Positions 25,082-32,600 of a stretch of DNA of 64,000 nucleotides are shown here, in pieces. The stretch spans positions 107,273 to 171,272 of the forward strand of contig JBEVXD010000011.1 in NCBI GenBank assembly GCA_040506275.1. Direction: 5' to 3'. The notes beneath the pieces are model-generated. The model was not told the origin of the DNA and did not search any database. It saw only the letters and a list, made by a program, of their open reading frames with translations. The number at the start of each line of letters is the position of its first letter. The first letter of the stretch is position 1. The position numbers and the translations under genes were made by a program. The stretch comes from Thiodiazotropha sp040506275. Its GTDB lineage: Bacteria; Pseudomonadota; Gammaproteobacteria; Chromatiales; Chromatiaceae.

Positions 25082-28048
25082 ATGGCTGTGGGTGAAAATA
25101 TCGGGTTCTCCGAGTCACTATCTGACGTAATTCTAGAAGCTACCGGTGACGGTATCCTTGTCGTAGATAGGGATGGAAATATTATCCTGCACAATTCACG
25201 TTTTGCTGATCTATGGAGAAAGCAGCCTGAACTGATCCTTTCAAGCAATATACAAGTGCTGTTGAATTTCATCTGGGGTCAGCTATCCGATCCCATTAGA
25301 GTTCAAAATAAGTTAGTAGAAATCCATAACCAACCAGAAGTTGAGGGCTACGATGCCTTAATATTCAAGGATGGCAGGGTTTTCGAATACTGCGCTCGCC
25401 CAGCACGCCAAATTGGTCAGAAACTCGCAAGAGCCTGGAGCTTCCAGGATGTTACTCAAACAGTAAATGTACAACAAAAACACCTCAAAGAAATCGCATT
25501 TCGAAATGCCATTCTTAAATCCCTACCCGACCTTGTTTGGCTGAAGAATACCAGTGGAACCTATCTCGCTTGCAACAAAAGATTCGAGGATTTTTTTGGT
25601 GCTGATGAAACAGAAATCATTGGCAAGACAGATTATGATTTTGTCGACGCAGAGTTAGCAAATTTTTTCCGTAAGCATGATCTACGGGCAATGAAAAAAG
25701 GATGTGCCTCTTTCAATGAAGAGCGTATCACCTTTGCTAAAGATGGACATAAAGAACTATTAGAAACCACAAAGACGCCCTTATATGATCATGAAAATAA
25801 CGTTATCGGGATATTGGGTATTGGCCATGACATCACCAAAATAAGAGAATCCGAAGAGCGTTTGAAGCATAGCGAGGAACGTCTGTCACTGGCCATACAA
25901 GGTACCAACGAAGGCATCTGGGACTGGAATCTTGAAACAGATGAAATCTACTACTCTCCCCGCTGGAAAGAGATACTGGGTTATAGGGATGACGAACTGC
26001 ACAACAACCTGGACACCTGGAAAAATCTTGTTCATCCTGATGATAAAAAACGTGTGTTAAGCAAAATCATCAACTACCTGAATAGCAATAATAAGCAAGA
26101 AAAACTTGAAATTCAGATGCGCATGCAACACAAAGAGAACAGGACTGTCTTTGTTCAATCCCACGCAATTCGCTTGTTCCACAAAGGGGATGGAAAACCG
26201 ATACGCCTGGTTGCCACGCACATTGATATCACAGAACGTAAACGTGCAGAAATCACTGATGAAAAAAACACCGAAATCCTGGAGATGATTGCAGTCGGAA
26301 AACCTGCTGCTGATATCTATAATGCAATCGCCCTGATGTATGAAGAGCGTCATCCTGGAATGCGCTGCTCTTTACTTGAATTGCATGACAGCAAACTTAT
26401 GCACGGTGGTGCGCCAAGCCTTCCAAAGGCATATTGTGAGGCAATACATGGTTTGGAGTTTGGTCCCAATATTGGTTCTTGTGGAACTTCAACCTATACC
26501 GGGAAACGGGTAATCGTCGAAGACATTGACACCGATCCAAAGTGGGCAATGATAAAAGAGGTCGCACTTCCACATGGTATACGTTGCTGCTGGTCTGAAC
26601 CTATCAAAAACTCCTCTGGCAAGGTGTTAGGTGCCTTCGGTATGTATTATAACCATCCAGCACAACCTAATACTGAGGAGTCCAATGACCTCAGGGCCGC
26701 AGCCAGGCTAGCCAGCATCGTTATGGAGCGCGATCAAAACCTAAAACGCATACAAGAACTCGCCTACGTGGATGAACTTACAGGTCTCGCCAGCCGCTTC
26801 CACTTCTTCCAAACTCTGAACGATTTCATAAAATCCTCCCATCGCCATCAACGTCGTTTTAGCCTACTTTATATCGATCTGGATGATTTTAAATATGTCA
26901 ATGACAGCCTGGGACACGATATAGGTGATCAGCTGCTAAAAGTGATTGGTCAAAGACTACTTACCGTAGCGCGAGATGTCGATTTCGTTGCCCGACTAAG
27001 TGGCGACGAATTCTGTATTTTAGTTGAAGATATCCCTGACGACATCGTATCAGCCAATGTAGCCAAACGCTGCTTGGAGATCATCTCAAAACCCTTGGAT
27101 CTTTCATCTAGAATGCATATCCCCGCCTGTAGCATTGGTATTGCTAACTACCCGGAAGATGGCAAAAACGCTTCCTCATTACTCAAGGCCGCGGACACTT
27201 CACTTTATGCAGCCAAGGAGCAAGGTAAAAATCGGTTTGCCTTTTATAAGGTAGAAATGACTCATGAGGCTGAATACCGTTTTCAATTTGAACAATATCT
27301 TCGTGATGCGATTGAGAAACAACAGCTCAACCTGGTTTATCAACCACAAATAAACCTTACCACTGGGCAGGTAATTGGTGTTGAGGCCCTGTGCCGCTGG
27401 CAACACCCGCTACTGGGACCAATCCCACCAACAGAATTTATCCATGTAGCTGAACAGATTTGCATGATCAAATCATTGACAGAATGGGTACTCTATACAG
27501 CCTGTTTACAAAATGTCAGATGGCAAAAAGAAGGACTACCATTGCTGCAAATGTCAGTCAATATCTCACCCTCCCTCTTTCTTGATTTGGATTTAGTGAC
27601 GCTGGTCAAACAGGTTATTACTAACACAGATATGGAGCCTACTCTGCTTGAGCTGGAAGTTACAGAAACAGCTGCACAGACCGATCAGGATAATCTTGAA
27701 ATTTTCACTCGCCTACAAGAAGCAGGCATTAAAGTCGCTATCGATGATTTTGGCACCGGATATTCTTCAATTGCTTCTTTAAAACATCTAAGAGTTGACA
27801 GTCTAAAAATTGACAAGTACTTCATTGATGACATGCTGCATGATAAAAAATCACAATATCTGGTAAACACGATGATTGAGATGGGGCATAGCCTTGGTCA
27901 TAGCATCATTGCCGAAGGTATAGAAACCAAAGAACAGTTAGAACTACTTAAGAAAATGAACTGTGATAACGCGCAAGGATACCTGTTCAGTAAACCCATA
28001 GCTGCTGATGAACTTCCAAAACTACTTTCAATCGGTATACCTTCGTGA
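25082..28048 (+). CDS. PAS-PAS-PAS-GAF-GGDEF-EAL c-di-GMP turnover protein
   Basis: Large soluble signalling enzyme of 988 residues. In order: a weak PAS (~5-125), PAS (~140-260, SLPDLVWLKNTSGTYLACNKRFEDFF), PAS (~265-390, GTNEGIWDWNLETDEIYYSPRW), GAF (~395-555, GSCGTSTYTGKRVIVEDI), GGDEF (~560-730) and EAL (~735-985). The GGDEF signature is SGDEF with intact upstream residues (DELTGLASR), so cyclase activity is plausible. The EAL motif (VEALCRWQHP), DDFGTGYSS and KIDKYF are intact, so phosphodiesterase activity is likely. No membrane segment. The large sensory part suggests a cytoplasmic redox or small-molecule input. It is separated from the PAS/MCP operon by ~270 bases and converges on the exosortase genes. 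Confidence 0.93.
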   Translation: MAVGENIGFSESLSDVILEATGDGILVVDRDGNIILHNSRFADLWRKQPELILSSNIQVLLNFIWGQLSDPIRVQNKLVEIHNQPEVEGYDALIFKDGRVFEYCARPARQIGQKLARAWSFQDVTQTVNVQQKHLKEIAFRNAILKSLPDLVWLKNTSGTYLACNKRFEDFFGADETEIIGKTDYDFVDAELANFFRKHDLRAMKKGCASFNEERITFAKDGHKELLETTKTPLYDHENNVIGILGIGHDITKIRESEERLKHSEERLSLAIQGTNEGIWDWNLETDEIYYSPRWKEILGYRDDELHNNLDTWKNLVHPDDKKRVLSKIINYLNSNNKQEKLEIQMRMQHKENRTVFVQSHAIRLFHKGDGKPIRLVATHIDITERKRAEITDEKNTEILEMIAVGKPAADIYNAIALMYEERHPGMRCSLLELHDSKLMHGGAPSLPKAYCEAIHGLEFGPNIGSCGTSTYTGKRVIVEDIDTDPKWAMIKEVALPHGIRCCWSEPIKNSSGKVLGAFGMYYNHPAQPNTEESNDLRAAARLASIVMERDQNLKRIQELAYVDELTGLASRFHFFQTLNDFIKSSHRHQRRFSLLYIDLDDFKYVNDSLGHDIGDQLLKVIGQRLLTVARDVDFVARLSGDEFCILVEDIPDDIVSANVAKRCLEIISKPLDLSSRMHIPACSIGIANYPEDGKNASSLLKAADTSLYAAKEQGKNRFAFYKVEMTHEAEYRFQFEQYLRDAIEKQQLNLVYQPQINLTTGQVIGVEALCRWQHPLLGPIPPTEFIHVAEQICMIKSLTEWVLYTACLQNVRWQKEGLPLLQMSVNISPSLFLDLDLVTLVKQVITNTDMEPTLLELEVTETAAQTDQDNLEIFTRLQEAGIKVAIDDFGTGYSSIASLKHLRVDSLKIDKYFIDDMLHDKKSQYLVNTMIEMGHSLGHSIIAEGIETKEQLELLKKMNCDNAQGYLFSKPIAADELPKLLSIGIPS

Positions 28049-28074
28049 CACTTAATAGGTAAATAGAGTTTCAA

Positions 28075-28728
28075 TTAATCATCAGCATTCGATGCACCAA
28101 TAGCAGTTGGTGATTCCCATACCATGTCGGCAAGATAGGCACGATATTGCACAACCCAAATGATCAAAGGTAATACAGAGGGCAAAATCAGGTACCCCAA
28201 CTGATAGCCAAGCGCCACCCCATCCATACCCAATGAAGAGAATGACATCTGCTCTGCGACCTCCGGACCCAATGTGTAAAGTAACGTTTTTAGTACATCA
28301 AAGCAGACACCCCAAACCTGGGCAATCAGCAACAATGGTAGACCCCATAACCAGTTGCGCCATTTGATATCTTCATCTGATGAATCCTCAGGTGCGGCAA
28401 TCGCCAAAGCAGTAAAAAGGGGTAAACCATAGCTATAGATCAACGGATTTATACTGAACACCAGATCGCCACTACTACCTGGTTGCAGTCCCTTCAATAT
28501 TTCTGCCGGGAGAGGCAGTAGGGTGACGATGTCCAAGCGATCACCCAGCTGCTCTACCCCTTGAATGACGCCAGGGAAAAGCGCTGTCATTATCCAATCA
28601 CTTAGAAGCGCAACTGGCCAGACCAGACTTGGTGCCAGATAGTACCAACCAGCAAGACAAACCGGCAGCCAGATAACAACCCTGAGAATAAAACCCGCAA
28701 CTGGGTTCAATGATTTAAACTGAAGCAT
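28075..28728 (-). CDS. exosortase H-associated membrane protein
   Basis: A 217-residue integral membrane protein with about four to five hydrophobic segments (residues ~12-45, 90-110, 125-150, 170-200) and the pattern NPLIYSYGLPLFTALAIAAP and LLLIAQVWGVCFDVLK of the family always found beside exosortase H. The function is not known; co-occurrence suggests that it helps the sortase. It overlaps xrtH by 14 bases, so the two are one transcription unit. Confidence 0.88.
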   Translation of the reverse strand: MLQFKSLNPVAGFILRVVIWLPVCLAGWYYLAPSLVWPVALLSDWIMTALFPGVIQGVEQLGDRLDIVTLLPLPAEILKGLQPGSSGDLVFSINPLIYSYGLPLFTALAIAAPEDSSDEDIKWRNWLWGLPLLLIAQVWGVCFDVLKTLLYTLGPEVAEQMSFSSLGMDGVALGYQLGYLILPSVLPLIIWVVQYRAYLADMVWESPTAIGASNADD

Positions 28729-29221
28729 TTTCGATCTGCTTCCTGGGGAGATAACGCAACCAGATCAGAAACACCACCAACACATCGAGAATAATCAGCG
28801 ACTGCCAAATGTAGAGATGGGCCCACTCAAATGCTGTATGACTCCACTGCCCCAGGTAGAAAAGAGTAATGACTCTTAGCAGGTTCAGCGATTGAATGGC
28901 CAGGATTCCAACCCCTATCCCAATCAACTTCAAACGCCAGGAGGCTGGGAAAGCTAGCATCGCAGCGATCAGGACAATACTCGCCTCAACACCATTGCAG
29001 CCCGCCTCAATGGAGACAGCAAATCCACTGACCTTGTCCTGCAAGATAATCCCATAGGCCAGAACATCCTGATCGAATAACTGGACAATCCAGGCACTGG
29101 TTTTTGCGATAAATGTGGTAACAGGAATGACCACCCACTGTTGACCAAAGGGCAGCAGCTCCAAGGTAAAAAGACCTATTAACAGTGTGGTAAAAATCAG
29201 GGCAAATTTGAGCATATTCAA
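28715..29221 (-). CDS. xrtH: exosortase H
   Basis: Membrane transpeptidase-like enzyme of 168 residues. The three catalytic residues of exosortases are all present: Cys75 in EAGCNGVEA, Arg116 in NLLRVITLFYLG and His135 in FEWAHLYIWQ. There are five to six membrane segments. The short length and the GCNGVEA motif fit the XrtH subfamily, whose substrates end in IPTLxxWG-type signals. The divergent neighbour (29699-35539) ends with exactly such a signal (IPITGFWG). It is followed by the XrtH-associated gene. Confidence 0.92.
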   Translation of the reverse strand: MNMLKFALIFTTLLIGLFTLELLPFGQQWVVIPVTTFIAKTSAWIVQLFDQDVLAYGIILQDKVSGFAVSIEAGCNGVEASIVLIAAMLAFPASWRLKLIGIGVGILAIQSLNLLRVITLFYLGQWSHTAFEWAHLYIWQSLIILDVLVVFLIWLRYLPRKQIENASV

Positions 29222-29698
29222 CTTCTCAAATATTTCGTTTGTATTCTAGCTGAAATCGATGGATGGCTTCGCTTATCCACCCTAATAGTCCGGCATCTTG
29301 GCCCATTAACGCCTGGATCTCCTAAGTTCCGTACAAAAGAATCCGCAAAGCTCCTGGCCCTTTACAGGAAACAGCTGATAGATATTAACAGACCTGGAGT
29401 AGGCATCTGATAATTTTTGTAAAAACTTTTCAAAAAACTATTGCTTACCTGAAGGGCGACTGCTACTTTGCAAAAAAATTAACGGTGTTTATTTGTAATG
29501 TTAATAGTGGATATTACAACAAGAACCTAAAAGCGCCTCATTAGCTCACTTAGAGCCCTCTTTCCTGAGCTGGGAATCAGGAAATCATGACACAGGGATG
29601 TCTATTTGAGACTTTTTATGAAGTTTGATATCTCATCCTCAATTAATAACCCTTGCGCACAAATCACTAAACAGAATAGACAGCAGTTGACAGTCAGC
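29222..29698. other. divergent intergenic region of xrtH and its target gene
   Basis: No coding frame belongs here. Two perfect dyads lie close to the target gene: TTGTAAT-N13-ATTACAA (29493-29519) and TTTCCTGA-N8-TCAGGAAA (29561-29584). They are plausible operator or leader structures that would tie expression of sortase and substrate together. No clear sigma-54 motif (GG-N10-GC) was found, unlike upstream of the PEP-CTERM gene. Confidence 0.45.
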
Positions 29699-32600
29699 AT
29701 GAGAAAGAAGTTTCTCATCGCCATCCTGTTGATACTGCCCGGCCTGGCTTCAGCCACAACCACCATCAACCATCTGTTCAATCCGGCGACCATCAACCCT
29801 GGGGATACCCCCACATATCGGATTGAGATAGCCAACGATGCCCTGGTGAGCCTGACTGAAGCTGAAGTAACCTCCCTACTACTTCCCCAGATCACCATCG
29901 CGAACCCGGCGAACATAACCAATACCTGCGGCTTTACTGGCGTGGTCGCTACACCTGGAAGTTCAGATATCATTCTCACCAGTGGTACGATTCCAGCGCG
30001 GGTTGGATTGACTGATGGGCAGTGCTTTTTTCAGCTTTCAGTCACCGCTACAACACCGGGTACCTATATCAACAATATCCCTGCACTGGTTCCACCGGCA
30101 AGGCCGGATGCAGTTACCGCAGGTTATTCTGCACTGGAAAATGGTGTCCGGGTATCAAATGCTACCCCTGCCAATGCAACCCTGGTGGTCAGCACACTAC
30201 TCAACCCTACAGGTAGTAAAACCTTCAGCCCGTCACCTGCAATTGCCGGAGATTCTACAACTTTAAGCATTGTCCTGAGCAATCCAAATGCTGGCGCGAC
30301 CCTGCCTTTAACCAGCTTTACCGATACTCTGCCCGCAGGGATGGTGGTAGCCAACCCTGCCAATAGCACTATTGCCTGCAATGGCACTGGCGCATCCAAT
30401 GGCACGGTTACAGCCACCTCCGGATTGGATACGGTCACGCTCACCGGCGGTACTATTGGAGAGTCAGGGAACTGTACCATTGGTGTCGATGTTGTCGTCG
30501 CCAACATAGCGGGTACGAGTCAACTATTCACCAACAGTCTCCCGCTGGGGGCAATTGGCAACACACGAGGACTCACCAGCCCGACATTCAGCCGCAACCA
30601 CACAGTCAACTCGCCGATCTCTGTTTCTAAAACATTTAATCCTGACACCATTCCTGCAGGTCAACCCTCGTTGCTGACCATTGTGATCAACAATAACAGT
30701 ACTGATAACGCCCTGCCGATCACCAGTTTCCTCGATGATTTAACAGGTACCACGTTAACGATTGTTGACACCTCGACTGTGGCGCCAGCCGATCCAAGCG
30801 TAGTTTGTGATGGTACCGGTGCCGCCAATGGCACGTTAACTGACCCTGCAAGTGGCGCACTGGATCAAGGTGACACAGGTATTCTGCTCTCAGGCGCGGT
30901 GGCAGGCCAGCGTTCCGGAACCAATGGTAAGTGCACCATTACTGCCTATGTCACTTCAACCACAGATGGCGCTCATACCAATACTATCCCTGCTGATGCG
31001 GTAGTAAACCCTGCTGGCCATTCAAGCCCGACAGCAAGCGATGTGATTAACGTCAATGCACAGCTGACAATTGATAAAACAGTCTCTGTAAACCAGGTGG
31101 CACCCGGGCAATGGACCCAGTTCAGCGTGACTGTCAACAATTGGTCTGGAGCTGATGTCACCAACCTTAGCTTCAGGGATACTCTGCCCAATAGCGGCGG
31201 CAACCAGATGGTGCTGGATGATTCCGCAGGGATTCCGGTTTCCAACAGCTGTGCGGGAGGCATCTACACCGGTGTGGATGGCGATGCAGAACTGTTATGG
31301 ACTGGTGGTACTGTACCCGCTGGCGTGGGTGCCACACCCGGCACTTGCACCCTGGTGTTTCGTGCCCGACTGCCTCTCACAGCAACAACAGGCCTGACCT
31401 TCACCAATCAGATCCCAACCTGGGATGGTGTCAATGGTGTCGGTGGTACGGGAAGTGGTCCTGGTGGAAATGTTGTCAATCCGTCACCCAGTCCGGCAGT
31501 CAATGTCACAACCGTTGATTCTGTATCTGTCACCAAATCCTTCTCCCCTGACCCGATTGCAGAAGGCCAGACATCAACCCTGACACTGAGAGTTCGCAAC
31601 CGAACCCTGAACCAGCTTACCGCTGTTGATCTTACTGACAATCTCCCCGCCGGTATTACCCTGGCCGCCAATCCGGCAGCCACCAATTCCTGCGGTGGAA
31701 CCCTGCAGGCGTTCCCTGGTGATACCCAGGTAATCCTCTCCGGGGGCACAGTCAATCCTCGTCCCAACGGTTCGGTCCAGACCCAATGTCAGATTACTGT
31801 AATGGTCACCGGTACCACCCCTGGCAACTATCTGAATACCATTAATCCGGCTGATTTCAGCTCCAGTGCCGGTACTATTCCCTCAGCTGTGTCTGACACT
31901 CTGAACATCAATGCCGGTATCTCTGGGACTAAATCGTTCCAGCCCACCAGCACAGCTCCTGGCGGCAGCTCCCGAGTCACCATTAATGTGATGAACAACT
32001 CCTCCGGAGCATTGACCAATGTCAGCATCGACGATGACACCTTCGCTGTAGGTCTGACCGTTGCCAACCCAGCTAACGCCAGCACCTCCTGCGGTGGAAC
32101 AACAACTCTGGTGGTCAACCCAGGCGCAACCCGCGCTCAACTCCAGGGTGCCAACCTCCCTGCGGGAGCCAACTGTGATTTCGCCTTCGATGTCACCACA
32201 TCTGGTGCTGGTCCCTGGAGCAATACCATACCTGCAGGCAATATCAGCAGTGCTGAGGGTTCATCCAACAGCACCCCTGTATCTGCAACATTGACCTCTG
32301 CCAGTGCTGACGTCGGTATCAATAAAGCATTTAATCCGATCATCGTTACCGGTGGTATGCCTTCGCTGCTGACCATTGATGTCATCAACAGCTCAGGTGC
32401 CACCATACATGATGTGGCGTTCACCGATATTTTTCCGGATGGGATCGTGGTCTATCCTGTACCAGACGCCAGTACCAACTGTCTGGGCGGTACAGTGACT
32501 GCAGTAGCTGGCGGCGGTAGTGTTGGTCTTGTGGGTGCAACATTACTACCCAACGATATCTGTCAGGTCTTTGTCACAACAACCTCCACGCGCTTCCTCA

